A DNA stretch of 64,000 bases, taken from the NCBI GenBank assembly GCA_009760855.2, contig WPIO01000091.1:184001-248000 (forward strand), written 5' to 3'. Position 1 is the stretch's first letter, and each line of letters opens with the position of its first letter. Below the pieces are notes generated by a model. The model did no database searches. It was not told where the DNA came from and was given only the letters and a program-made list of their open reading frames with translations. Below are positions 1 to 10,839 of the stretch, piece by piece. The stretch is from Cristatella mucedo. Lineage: Eukaryota; Bryozoa; Phylactolaemata; Cristatellidae. The position numbers were made by a program, and so were the translations under genes.

Positions 1-159
1 ATTTTCCCTAGATGTGCAAACGCCTGATCGATCTTGCAGTTAATAAGCAATTGGTGAGTTACAGAAATTAAAACACAATTTTAATAATGTATGGACCAGT
101 TTGATGGAAATTCGCTTTTAAAAAAAACCTGAACTATACTGCTGTTATCTAGCAGATTA

Positions 160-800
160 TAGAAAGAATCAATAGGAGAGCCAATGTGGTCATCAAATAA
201 ACTGTCACTACGGAATGCACACACAGATTTCGTGCAGATTTAAAATGAGATATAAGAATAGTAATCGTGATAAAACATTCGATATTGCACCCTCAGAAAA
301 TTCAAATCTTTCTATTCACTTCACATTTGCTGTAAAAGAGGCATAATCAAATGGTTAGTGGTAGCAAGCACAACAACTGTCAAAAATAATATGGTTAGTG
401 GTGACATGCACGAGGTCTGCATACAAGTCTGGTTAGTGGTAGCATGCAAATTGTCAGCACACATAAGCACATTTAGGACGAGTCACAAGGACTCAATAAG
501 GGCAATGGTAAATAGATGAGCTTTAGATTCTTTTTTGAAGAGGACAAGTCTGTATAAATCGGTCAGGATTATTCAGGATAGGTCGTGAAGCAAGTCGGAA
601 TGAGTTCCCTGGTTTTGGAAGATACAAACTAAAGGCTTGGTCTCTAAACGATTTGAGATTCGTTAGGGTAAGGGGATAATACTAAATTCAGAAAATCGTT
701 TGGCACAATGGCCTACTATATCTGATAGTTAGCAGGGGTAAAATAATGAAGGGAATTAAATTGAGTGACGATTCCTCGAATTCAATGGTTTGCTTGACGC
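160..800 (-). mobile_element. LINE-A (CR1/L2-like) 3' fragment
   Basis: Reverse-strand remnant of the window's commonest LINE family. The 3' end lies near 258, where a decayed form of the family's tail (gcaccctcagaaaattc) occurs. It is followed by the GGTTAGTGGTAGCATGCA blocks and the stretch coding for the C-terminal reverse transcriptase tail. The bases at 160-215 (gagccaatgtggtcatc) match the more 5' part of the same family, so two pieces are juxtaposed. It runs to about 800, where it meets a forward-strand piece of the same family. No open frame survives. The assignment rests on similarity to the better copies at 7521-8383 and 50205-51143. Confidence 0.6.
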
Positions 801-811
801 CCCAAGTGCTT

Positions 812-890
812 ACAGATGGTGGGAAACTCTGCAGCTAGGCCTATTTGTCGTGAGCTTCGCAGCTGCCACGTCACACCTTTCCTCGCTGTT
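812..890 (+). mobile_element. LINE-A fragment, forward, feeding into satellite
   Basis: Short forward-strand piece of LINE-A (aactctgcagctaggcctatttg, then cacgtcacacctttcctcgctg). It corresponds to the family segment coding for LVQNSAARLV..SCHITPLLADLHWLP. It joins the reverse-strand LINE-A remnant head to head near 800. Its 3' part (ctcgctgttggttccca) grades without a break into the first units of the 35-39 bp satellite. The LINE assignment is good; the idea that the satellite arose from this sequence is inference. Confidence 0.55.
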
Positions 891-3044
891 GGTTCCCATA
901 GTCTGGAGCATCCGCTTTGCTCGCTGTTATCCAGCATCTGGAGCTTCTGCTTCGCTGGCTCGCTGGCCCCTAGATTTTGGAGTTTCCGCTTTGCTAGCTC
1001 GCTGGCTCCCGGAGTGTGGAGCTTCCGTTTCGAACGATTGCTGGCTTCTAGCGCCTGGAGGTTCCGCTTTGCTGACTGGGAAGTGCTCGCTGGTTGGCTT
1101 CCAGAGTCCGAAGTTTATATTTCTCTAGCTTGCTGGCTCCCGCAGTCTGGAGCTTCCGCTTCGCTCGCTGGCTTCCAGAGTCCGAAGTTTCAGATTTGCT
1201 AGCTCGTTAGCTCCCGGAGTCTCGAGCTTCTACTTCGCTAGCTCCCTGGCTCGCGGAGTCTGGAGGTTATGCTGCGCCTGCTCACTGGCTGCCAGTGTCT
1301 GGAGCTTTTGCTTAGCTCGTTCGCTGGCTCCCAGTGTCTAGAGCTTCCGCTTCGCTCACCGCCGCGAAGAGTCTTGAGCTTCTGCTTTGCTCGCTGGAAC
1401 CCAGAGTATGGAGAATTTGCTTCGCTTGGTGGCTCACAGAGTCTATAGATTCCGCTGCACATTGCTCGGTGGCTTCCGCTACGCTCGTTCGCTGAATCCC
1501 GGACTCTGGAGCTTCCGATTCGCTCGCTGCCTCCCAGAGTCTTTAGCTTCCGCGTCGTACGCTGGCTTTTAGAGTCTGGAGCTTCCGCTTGGCTGGTTCG
1601 ATGGCTCCCGGAGTTAGGAGCTGCTGCTACGCCCAATGGCAGGTTCCAAGAGTCCAGAGATTCCACTTTGTTCGCTGGCTCTCAGCGTCTGAAGCTTCCG
1701 CTGCGCACGCTCGCAGGCTTCCGGAGTCTGAAACTTCCGATTATGCCGCTTGCTTACTTTCAGAGTCTGGAGCATTCGTTGTGATGGCTCGCCGGTTCCA
1801 GAGTCAGTAGCTTCCGCATCGCTCGCTCACTGGCTCCTAGAGTCAGTAGCTTCCGCTTCGGTAGCACACTGGCTCCGGGAGTCTCAAGCTTTTGCTTAGC
1901 TCGCTCGCTGGGTCCCAGAGTCTGTAGCTTCCGCTTTGCATAATAGCTTCCAGAGTCTGGAGCTTTCGCTTGGCTCGCTGGCTGGTTCCAAGGGTCTGGA
2001 GCTTTCACTTCGCTGGCTGGGTGGCTCCCAGAGTCCGAAGTTTCCACTTCGCTAGCTTGCTGGCTCCCGGAGTCTGGAGTTGTCGCTTCGTTCGCTGGCT
2101 GTCATAGTCCTGAGCTTCCGTTTTGAACAATCGCTTGCTGCTAGCGTCTGAAGGTTCCGCTTTGCCTGCTGGGTGGCTCCCTGAGTCCAAGTTTCCACTT
2201 CGCTAGCTCTCTAGCTCACGCTTGCTCTTCGCTAGCTCTTCGCTTCGCTCGCTGGCCGCTAGCGTCTGGTGCTTCCGCTTTGCTTTCTGGATATCTCCCG
2301 GAGCCTAGAGCTTACGCTTCGCTCGCCGGCTCGCAGAACCTGGAGATACAAATCGTTCGCTCGCTTCCTGTCAGAGTCTGAAGCTGCTGCTTCGCTCACT
2401 GGCTCCCAGAGTCCGGAGGTTATCCTTTGCTCGCTAGCTGGCTTCAGCTTTGCTCGCTAGCTCCCAGAGTCTCGGGCTTCCGCTGCGCATCGTTCGCTGG
2501 CTTTCGGAGTGTGGAGCTTACGCTTCTCTCGCTCGCTTGCACCCAGAGTCTGGAGCTTCCGCTTTGCTCGCTTGCTAGCACCAAGATTCTGGAGCTTCCA
2601 GTTTCCTCGCTGGCACCCAGAATCAGGAGCATCGCTTCGCTCGCTCGAACCCGTAGTCTAGAACTTCCGCTTCGCTCGCACGCTTGCTCCCAAAGTCTAG
2701 AGCTTCCGCGTCGCATTGTTCGCTTGCTCCAAGAGATTGGAGCAACCGTTCCGTTCGCTAACTCCCAGAGTCTGCAGCTTTTGCTATGCGCGCCCGCTTG
2801 CTATCAGAGTCGAGAGCTTCCTTTTCACCCGCTCACCTTCTCTCAGAGTCTGCAGCTTCCGATTCGTTCGCTGGTTCCCAGAACCTGGAACTTCCGCTTC
2901 GTTCGCTGGCTCCGAGAGTCTGGGCCTTCTGCTTAGCTCGTTGACTCCCAGCATCTAGAGATTCTGCTTCATTCGCTCGCTGGCTCCCAGATCCTGGAGC
3001 TTCCGTTTTGCCAGCTCGCTGGCTCCCGGAGCCAGCGAGCTGGC
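885..3044. repeat. 35-39 bp tandem satellite array
   Basis: About 2.2 kb of diverged tandem units with approximate consensus GTCTGGAGCTTCCGCTTCGC followed by TCGCTGGCTCCCAGA. Unit length is mostly 35 or 39 bp; the 4-bp difference is an extra TCGC/TAGC step inside the unit. There are about 55-60 units. Open frames of 60-170 codons occur on both strands and in several frames, rich in Ala, Ser and Leu. They arise because the units carry few stops, and 35 is not a multiple of three, so frames rotate. I do not regard any as a gene. The array starts inside a LINE-A fragment and ends in a palindrome at 3010-3044. Confidence 0.92.
3010..3044. repeat. 35-bp perfect palindrome at satellite end
   Basis: Arms of 17 bp (GCCAGCTCGCTGGCTCC and its exact reverse complement) around a single central base. 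The left arm is ordinary satellite sequence; the right arm is the same unit inverted. It is the last recognisable satellite DNA, after which the sequence changes character. Confidence 0.9.
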
Positions 3045-3059
3045 AGCCGCCCTCTAGCT

Positions 3060-4955
3060 CAGCTGCCCTCTAACGCAGCGACTACGTTCAGCAGCTCAAG
3101 GAGGCTCAATCATGATATCTCTATCTTCAGCGAAGATGTTGTGTAGTGGTCAGTCATGCCAGCTCTACCCTGGCTGCAATGAGGCGTGCCCAGCGAGCAT
3201 TTGGCAATCGCAGCTGAGAAAGCGAGATGCAGGATCGTGGCGGACCAACAGGCGACTGTCAGCAGCTGCAGTCTCAAGTATTATTCTTATTCTTAGTATA
3301 AGCAAAAGGCTCTAGCTTGTCTAGAATCGAATTAAATGGTGTAAATCACACTGAAGTGTTCGAGGAAAGGTAAGTATTAATAGTAAATTTGTATTACTTA
3401 AGTGGTGTGATGGGGCAACTAAGTGATAAGATTCTACAGACTACGAAAAACTTTGAGCTAGAAAAATAAAGCAAGTAATTCATCATCAATCTAATTTGGA
3501 CAGTTGCATCCGGATTTTCGGTTTCGCTATATTAAAGAACTGCATATATCATACCGGTAGCAATAGTGCTGCTGTTGAAATAGTTTTCCAGGTAATTTTT
3601 TCGCTCCAGCTTGCATAGACGAGCTATCGTAGCACTTGGGAATTTGGAGAGGCGTTAGTAAAGGAGAGTATAAGTGAGAGGTAGGCGAAGTATAAGGCAG
3701 CCTATTTTGAGGCATAAACACTGTAAATTAAATTCATGCCGCAATCCTATTAAGTATGAAGAGCTATATTTGCAAGGCTTCTTCTAATTAGCTCTGCTTT
3801 GAACTTTAGTTTCAGCAATGTTGGTCACATTAGAGTGAGGATTCAATCAGCTAGGCCTAAAGCTAATAATGGAATGGGCGGAGGTACAGTTATATTCATC
3901 ATCATTATTAATATTATTATTACTGACTGTAGTACAAATTAGTGGCCGACACGAACTCAGTAGTCGGCTCGTGCGATGCGTGTATTCTCTTCCAGCTCAG
4001 CAGATGCCGACCTTCCTTCCTGGCTTCCACATTACAACGCCCTTGCCTACGTTGTTCTGTCTCCCACTATTTCCTGGGTACCCGTCGCCCCAGCAGACTT
4101 ATCGTCAGCAGCTGATCAAAGCGTAGAGCCGGCCTGCACCCAGACCACATTGACAACGGTCGGTGGGGAAGGAGTGCTCAGCAGCTAAGGAGGGAACAGC
4201 CTGGCCAAACGAGCCAGTTTCCTGCCGGATGAGAACTGCATGGCTATGTTAGGCTAGGGCTGGGACACTGGAGGCATGTGATACAAAGTAGTAGCCATGC
4301 CACTAACAGGAAGAAATGTCTCTATAAAGATACATACGTCCCTTTCATTATCTGTCCTCTGGATTCAGAAGCACTAAGCATCCTTGCTGAGGCGTTCTTA
4401 GCGACATGTCTTGCCATCGACGATTTGCAGTGCCCTGGAGGGGAACGGAAGGCACGCTCTAGCTGTGCTTAGGAACCTACAGTGACCAATCATTCTGGCA
4501 GCATGCAGCCTGATTAGTCGGTAATGAGCCGAGTGGTAGCACTGGATTCGATGTCTTTCGTCGGCAATTGGTGCATTTCAAAGAGTGCCGCCAAGATTAT
4601 TTATACGTCAGTCGAGTTGAAGGTGAAATGATCATGCAATTACTGGATAGCCGGGTGTGGCAACTGGTAATGCAATGTCGATATCTCGTGCAAGACACCA
4701 CAGGCTGCTATTAGCAGAGGCTGAGGAGGAGGAGTGCACTGCACTTGAGCCACCGGACTTGCAGCTGCATGTTTTTCGATGAGGCTTAACCTCTAAGACA
4801 GGTTTCCAGGTGGCTGTGGACCTTGCTGCTAATTGCTATTAGTAACGCGACGACCTTTCTGTTGGTGTTCGGTGCTTGGTTTCTGACTAAACTCGTGTGC
4901 CAAGTATAGGCGATCACAGGTGAGCCAGTTTTTCTATTGTACTGCATGGTAATAA
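3060..4955. other. Unassigned intergenic DNA
   Basis: No repeat, transposon or convincing coding region recognised. The longest open frames are under 90 codons, overlap on opposite frames, and show no family motifs. The block at 3220-3280 (cagcagctgcagt) weakly resembles 31085-31110 and may be a dispersed repeat, but I could not align it convincingly. Confidence 0.5.
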
Positions 4956-5165
4956 TAATAATAATAATAATTCACTTGATAAAGCGCCCTCAGAGAACTT
5001 AATCTCTCTCTAGGCGCTTTACATTTGCTGTAAAGTGAAATGCAATTGAAAGGTAGGTAAAATCATTGTTGAAAAAACAAACGAAATGAATAATATGGTT
5101 AGGGGTGACATGCACAGGGTCAGCATGGAAATTTGGTTAGTGGCAGCATGCACAGTGTCAGTGGT
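4950..5165 (-). mobile_element. LINE-A 3' end, 5'-truncated
   Basis: Begins with (TAA)n at 4950-4969, which is the (ATT)n tail read on the other strand. The family's terminal hairpin (AAAGCGCC .. GGCGCTTT) and the ATGGTTAGGGGTGACATGCA block follow. It is truncated at about 5165 and runs directly into telomere-like repeats. About 200 bp of 3' untranslated region only; no coding sequence. Confidence 0.8.
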
Positions 5166-5206
5166 AAACCCTAAACCCTAAATGCTATACCCTAAGCCCT
5201 AAACCT
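5164..5206. repeat. Short CCCTAAA-type telomere-like repeat
   Basis: Contains taaaccctaaaccctaaa, then ctataccctaagccctaaacc: five imperfect copies of a CCCTAAA heptamer, four of them with the core CCCTAA. It sits exactly at the truncated 5' side of a LINE-A copy. This is far too short to be a functional telomere. Confidence 0.75.
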
Positions 5207-6734
5207 TGACAGGTGTTCAATGCATGCTGCTCGTTACTTTAATCCTCTCGTAAATGTATCTACAAATAACTCTATCTCTCGCGTACTTGTTCCTTTTCAG
5301 TTATCTCTGTTTACTTTCAACAGTTCAGTTTTCCTTTTTTGTAAACTCATCTTACGATCACTTTCAATTTCTTAGACGAATGAATTTCTGAAGAGAGATT
5401 TCTTCAGGAATGAAACTTTGCACACGTTTCGTGTTTGCGTGCATGACGGAAGACCTACGTAAGTTTTAATATTTTAATTATCTTTCAGCATATAGAAATA
5501 AGTTACTGTTACTGCACAACCACCCTGGTTTTAATTACTTTGAAGTTTACTACCGTTTGAAAATTACTATAGTTCTTTGACGTTACTGTAGCTTACCGCA
5601 AATACATCATTTACAATCGTCTGCGGCAAACAAAATGACCAACAAGTGGACGTAACGGCAAAGGCTGGCCTTCTGACCTCCGCCGTATTTAATGCTTTAT
5701 AGATAGCGAATATTTTAAACGAGAGCGTTTAAGATCCTTTCTCTTTTTCTTTCACTCTGACGCAATCCTGTCTCTATTGCATGCATCCTCCTTCCGTTAG
5801 CTTTGTGAATCCACTGTACCGGCACAGCGTACTACTCCAGCAGAAGTTGGCCTTCTTCCAATGCTCTCCTTTAGGGTCCTGCAACAATATTTAAACGCTT
5901 ACCGCAATCACTCACGGATTCTTCATTATTTTGGGTTTTTTAGTTACCGCACAGCTTTCCAGTTTTAGAAAGCCAATGGACAAGTTGCTTCCGAAGGAGG
6001 AGCTAGCTAAGCCTGCGAGTTGTAGCTTTACTCGGGCAAGCCAAGCCTTACTAGGCCGAGGGAAGCTTAACCAGACGGAAGTTTAACCAAAGGGCTCACA
6101 CTATACCGAGCAAGTTGATGCTTATACAGGCGCCCGTCTAGATTTTAGCGGACTAGGTAAACTTAAACAAAGCATGCATTCAGTGGGCCGTGATGGCCCT
6201 CTATTAAGGCGGTTGCTCTTTACGACTCAGGTGTTGCCGTGGGCGATTCTTCGCTGCCATTCGCTGTCAGTGGTGGTCATGTCCTTTACGGCTCTTCTGC
6301 CCCTATGCAAAAGAGGCCTTAAATCAGCTAGTATTAAATTGATTTATTTACGTTTTTCGGAGCGGGCAAAATTCATACGAGCAGGGCACAGTTTATTCAA
6401 GTCGAGTGCAAAAGTAATTTTACCAAGCAGCTACTTTATGGCCAAGCAAAGCTAAAGCCGTCGGGAACGTTAAGCATGCCCAGCTCAGCTCGGGCGAGTG
6501 GGGCTAGAATGTTTGCTTTGTCACTGGACGGAAAAAAGGCTAAGCGACACATCGTTAGGCAGAACGAAGCTCAAGCAGACCGGGCAAAAATTAAGCTGGA
6601 GCCGCGGCGAAGCTAAACCGAGCGAGGCATCGCATTATTCCTTAATGGTAGGAGCAAATCCTAACCTGGCAGGGTGACATTTCAGCGCCATGGGAGATTT
6701 TAGCTGACTGAGGCCAAGCTTGTTCTGGCTAAGA
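5207..6734. other. Unassigned DNA with diffuse AAGC/GAGCG repeat
   Basis: The 5207-5980 part shows nothing recognisable. From about 5990 to 6730 there is a degenerate recurring motif of the kind GAAGCTnAAnCGAGCnnGGC (for example near 6040-6090 and 6575-6625). It is spaced irregularly and looks like a very old minisatellite. The open frame at 6174-6455 (93 codons) has no recognisable motif and is not called a gene. Confidence 0.4.
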
Positions 6735-7335
6735 ATAATGATAGCACATTTGATAAAGCGCCCTCACAGAACTCAATCGCTTCTGAGCAATTTATATTTG
6801 CTGCAAAGGAAACGCGATCAAATGGTTAGTGGTAGCATGCTCAATAAACCACAACAATAACTTGGTTAGAGGTGACATGCACAGGGGCAGAATGCAAGTG
6901 TGGTTAGTGGCAGCATACAGTGTCAGCGCCCATAAGCTCATAACGGTCAAATTACAGGGACCATTAAATGCTGTGATAAAGAGGTTCGCTTTTAACTTTT
7001 TTTAAATGTGGTCAAATCAGGGGATGTGGTGACACAAGCCGGGAGTGAGTTCCAGGCTTTGAGAGCCAACGAAGACACGGTCACTAAAGGATGAGATGCT
7101 TTTACAAGGTATAGTAAACCTTGAAGTCGATGCGTTGCTTGACTGGGAGCCAGAGCGAATCGGCGAGTCGTTGTGTGTTATGCCAACGTTTACGATTGGC
7201 CACCCTGGCTGCAGAGTTTTGCACCAGCCTGATTGCACAGGCTGGTAGACCAGCAAGCACTGAGTTACAGAGGTCAATACAGGATATCGTTAATACATGG
7301 ACCAATTTAGATGAGTTTCGATCGAACTTGTAATT
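6735..7335 (-). mobile_element. LINE-A fragment
   Basis: Reverse-strand copy starting with the family hairpin (gataaagcgccctcacag) near 6750. It continues through the GGTTAGTGGTAGCATGC blocks to the coding tail, where short pieces such as NSVLAGLPACAIR and LVQNSAARVA are readable on the minus strand near 7195-7260. Coding capacity is lost to frameshifts. It ends near 7335 in unrelated DNA. Confidence 0.75.
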
Positions 7336-7520
7336 TCTGAATGAAAATTCGGTTGCCTATGCCTCGTGAGTTGACTTCATTCAATTTAAGAAAGTTTGCC
7401 GCCATCCACATGCGAATTGTATCACTAATATTTTATGTTATCACTACGTGCAGCAAGGAAAGCGGAGAGAGTTCGACGTGATGGGTGCACACAACCAGAC
7501 AGACCGAGAATGTTGAATTG

Positions 7521-8383
7521 TAATAATAATAATAATAATAATATTGCACATGATAAAGCGCCCTCAGAGAACTTAATCTCTTTCTAGGCGCTTTACATTT
7601 GCTGCAAAGTGATACGCAATAGAATAGTAAGTAAAATCATGCTTGAAAAACAAACAAAATGAATAACATGGTTAGGGGTTACATGCACTGGGTCAGCATG
7701 CAAATGTGGTTAGTGGCAGCATGAACAGTGTCAGCACGCATAAGCACATCGAGGACGAATCACAAGGACCCACTAAATGCTGTCCTAAATAGGTATGTTT
7801 TTAAGTTTCTTTTAAATGTGGTCAGGTCGGGGGATGTTCTGATGCAGGTCGGGAGGGAGTTCCAGGCTGTGGGAGCATACGAGCTAAATGTACGGTCTCC
7901 AAAGGATTTAAGGTTTGTACGAGGTATTTCTAGACTGTTGGATTCCGAAAAGCGAGTGGTACGATGCTTTGCCTGATGGGGTAGTATATCTGAAAGATAG
8001 GCTGGAGCCATAGAATGAAGAGACCTAAAAGTGAGCGACAAAACCTTGAAGTCAATCCGTTGCTTGACTGGTAGCCAGTGCCGGTCGGCGAGAAGTGGAG
8101 TAATGTGGCAACTGCGACGCTCACGACAGACAAGCCTAGCTGCCGAGTTTTGCACCAGCTGCAATCGCCTGATCGCACATGCTGGTAGGCCAGTAAGCAG
8201 TGAGTCGCAGAAGTCGAGACGAGATGTCACGAATGCATGGACCAACTTGGACGTGGTATCCTTATCTAAACAAGCCCTAATTTTAGCAATGTTATGAAGC
8301 TGAAAATAGGCTGATTTGACTGTGGAGCTGATGTGGTCGTCTAACGAGAGGAGAGATTGTACCAGATCCTTGTGAAGTAGCAC
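7521..8383 (-). mobile_element. LINE-A, best reverse-strand copy
   Basis: Begins with (TAA)n at 7521-7541 (the (ATT)n tail), the AAAGCGCC..GGCGCTTT hairpin and a 3' untranslated region of about 220 bp. An open frame of 207 codons follows at 7760-8383. It encodes the last part of a CR1/L2-type LINE polyprotein, downstream of the reverse transcriptase catalytic box. Signatures in order are SAYFQLHNIAKIRACLDKDT, TSRLDFCDSLLTGLPACAIR, ITPLLADRHWLPVKQRIDFK and APTAWNSLPTCIRTSPDL. The element is 5'-truncated at about 8383, where it abuts the Gypsy gag remnant. Too short to be active. Confidence 0.88.
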
Positions 8384-8390
8384 CTAACTA

Positions 8391-8945
8391 TTGAAGTTCT
8401 GACAAAAAGGCTATGCTATTGCAGCAGTACCATCGACAGCAGATTAGACGTGTGGCTGATGGTCGCGCCTGTAGCCGACTATTAGAGGCACTTTTCACGG
8501 TTTCTGGAGAACGGGATTTTAGATGTAATGTCAAATACGTTTGAGCTAGCTTGAAGTCACGGCGGCTCCATGCTGCGGAGCCAGTGGACGCATACCCATT
8601 GATTTTGGCCCGGCTGGCCGGATTGGTGAGTGCGGCTGCAAAGGATGACTTGTTAAAATGCGCTTTCGTCACCTGGCTTCCAGAGGACATCTGAAAGCAG
8701 CTACACGAGGTGTGCGAGCTTGACAAGATGGCAATCTCTGAGGTCGTTGAGAAGGCAAGAGCGCTTATGAGTTGCCAGGAGCCGAGCTACGCGGCCGCTG
8801 CTGAGGCACTAGGAGCTAGAGGCTTTCACCCAACTCCACGGAAGCGTTTTTATTTCTTCTGCAAAATGGAAGGGCACATAAGTTGCGACTGCCGCTCGTC
8901 GCAAAGGCAGCGATGGCTGTTTTTTGTATGCATGACTCGCACCTA
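8391..8945 (+). pseudogene. Gypsy gag remnant with altered CCHC knuckle
   Basis: One frame, interrupted by stops near 8539 and 8692, reads as a Gypsy Gag C-terminal half. It includes DAYPLILARLAGLVSAAAKD, CAFVTWLPEDI and MAISEVVEKARALMS. The nucleocapsid knuckle follows near 8847-8895 as Y-FF-C-KMEG-H-ISCD-C. The spacing fits C-x2-C-x4-H-x4-C, but the first Cys is Tyr (TAT, one transition from TGT). The intact stretch from 8710 holds 78 codons. Gag would package the element RNA; here it is broken and lacks its N-terminal half. Confidence 0.75.
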
Positions 8946-9054
8946 GCAGCAATATGTTCTGAGCGTCGCACCGATGAGCAGCCAAACAAAGATTAAGGGG
9001 ATGTACATTTTATAGCATTCCCCTGCTTGTCAACTCGACTGCCAACAATAAATG

Positions 9055-9355
9055 CTCTCAACGGTGGTCGTTGATTCTGGCTGCTCTCGGTCGATTGTGA
9101 CTAAATCTTCGGTACTGCGTGCCACCTCGGGGCAGTCTTATCCGGCTAACGAGCCATTAATTACGTTCAACAGAGCCGTCGCTCGTTGACGGTCGGCGTG
9201 CCACATGACATGCTCTGTGCAGGGCATCGCAAAAGAGCTGGACTGCCTCGTATCCGAGATCGTGCCGGGGTATGATATGCTCCTTGGCTTCGATGCTGTG
9301 CGACAGCTGGGAGGCGTGGTGATAGGCCCTGAAGGCAGTGTAGTAACCTTCAATG
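9055..9355 (+). pseudogene. Gypsy aspartic protease remnant
   Basis: The frame reads VVVDSGCSRSIVTKS near 9065-9110, an aspartic protease active site with DSG in place of the commoner DTG. It is followed by ELDCLVSEIVPGYDMLLGFD and AVRQLGGVVIGPEG up to about 9340. The flap and the hydrophobic-hydrophobic-Gly turn (MLLGFD) near the C-terminus fit retroelement proteases. The family cleaves Gag-Pol. It lies between gag and reverse transcriptase as expected. A frame change is needed across 9130-9210. Confidence 0.72.
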
Positions 9356-9469
9356 CCTTCAGGGCCTAGTATAGTAACCTGTAATGGGTGAGACAGTGCA
9401 ATCGGGGTACTGTCGAATGACGTCAGTGCTTCAGACAGAGACTTTTCGGAGGTGTACGGTGACGGAAAA

Positions 9470-10200
9470 TGGGTCGTAATTGGGCCGACGGCGTGACTTC
9501 TCCAACCTTGGTAAACCACGTCGAGGCTTACCGCCTGCCCGCCGACTTGCAGGCCGACTACGAAAAGGAGATCCAAGAGTGGATCCAACTCGGCTGGCTG
9601 AAGCCCTACGAAGGGGAGTGTGAAGGCCTCGTGCAGCTAATGGCAGTTTTTTAAAGTAATAAAGACAAAGTGCGGCCCGTTTTAGACTACCGCGAGCTGA
9701 ACCATTACGTTTCCAGCCAAACTGCCAGCGGTGACGTTTGCAGCGAGAAACTTCGGGCATGGCGCTGCATGGGAAGTAACGCCAGCAACATCAACCTTCG
9801 CAAAGCGTGTTTACAGCTTCATGTCGACCCTTCCCTGTGTAGATACCAATTTGTTGCCTACCAGGGGAGGTGGTACTGCCTTATGCGGCTAGGCTTCGCA
9901 TTAAATGTAGCATCTCAGATAATGACCGCCGTGTGAAATAAGGTGCTTTCTATGGACCCACAGGTTGCCGAAGGCACTGACTAATACGTGGCGGATAAAA
10001 TCGCCAACAATGACATTGTCACGAATGAGCCTGTTATCTCACTCCTACGACAGTTTGGGCTCAAAGCTAAGCCCCCGGAAAAGTTGGTCGGAGATCGCGT
10101 ACTAGGGCTTCACGGCACTGACCATGAAGGAAAGCTTAAGTGGGGTAGAGATATAAAAGAATAATATATTAGAGATAACGATGTTGAACCGCTACCTCAG
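9470..10200 (+). pseudogene. Gypsy reverse transcriptase remnant
   Basis: Readable pieces: YEKEIQEWIQLGWLKPYE (N-terminal RT region), a stop at 9652, VRPVLDYRELNHYVSS from 9671, NINLRKACLQLHVD at about 9790 (motif A) and YCLMRLGFALNVAS at about 9876 (motif B). Motif A normally carries a catalytic Asp where this copy has Asn in NINL. The YxDD box at about 9985 reads YVADK, so a second catalytic Asp is lost. A further stop precedes it at 9981. The polymerase is therefore inactive. Confidence 0.82.
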
Positions 10201-10830
10201 TTGGCGACTCGAAGGCAGCTTTTCTCGTGGTTTGGACAATTAACGGGCCATTTTCCCGGAGCAAGATGGCTTCGACCAGCCTGCAGCTACGTAAAGAGAG
10301 CCACAAAAGACCTGTCGTGGGATGCCGAGGTCACGGAGGACGTCCTTCGGATGGCACAGGAGATCAGCCGACGCGTGATAAAAGAGGATCCAGTTTCCGG
10401 AGTATGAAGTGTGCCGTCGTCACCCAGCGGACAGGTATGGTGTGACGCAAGCTGCTTAGCGATAGGCGCCTGCTTGCGAATGGGAGGGTAGACAGTCGAG
10501 GATCCCTCTTGGCTTAGAAAGCCAGATGACGTAGCACATACAAATTTTGCCGAACTAGAGGCTGTCATAAAGGGCCTAAACTTAGCCTAGGCCTGGTGCC
10601 TCCGAAAGATCGAATTGCTTATTGACTCGGCCTCAGTCCATTCGTGGCTTCGATCGCTTGTTGAAGGCGATAAGCCTATCCGTAAGCGAGGTCTAGGTGA
10701 GGCACTGGCTCGACGGCGGACAGCAATAACACGCGATGCAATTAAGGAGTACGACCTTCGGGTTAGAATACAGCTGGTGCGTTCGGCCGACAGCCAAGCA
10801 GACCACTTAACGTGAGTACCGCAGCCATGG
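10200..10830 (+). pseudogene. Gypsy connection/RNase H remnant
   Basis: ATRRQLFSWFGQLTGHFPGA begins at about 10204, followed by WDAEVTEDVLRMAQEISRRV. The RNase H domain starts with QVWCDASCLAIGA near 10435 (first catalytic Asp in CDAS) and TNFAELEAVIKGLNLA near 10540 (catalytic Glu in FAELEA). It continues with IDSASVHSWLRSL near 10620 (third catalytic Asp) and RSADSQADHLT near 10785 (fourth Asp). All four acidic positions seem to remain despite internal stops near 10474, 10589 and 10812. Confidence 0.8.
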
Positions 10831-10839
10831 CTTAAGCCA

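Noticed and set aside
790-2958. Open frames of 61-169 codons across the first satellite
   Set aside because: They occur on both strands and in several frames and follow the 35-39 bp repeat; no start context or non-repetitive protein sequence.
3220-3280. Dispersed repeat shared with 31085-31150
   Set aside because: Shared words (agcagctgcagt) are short and flanks do not align by eye.
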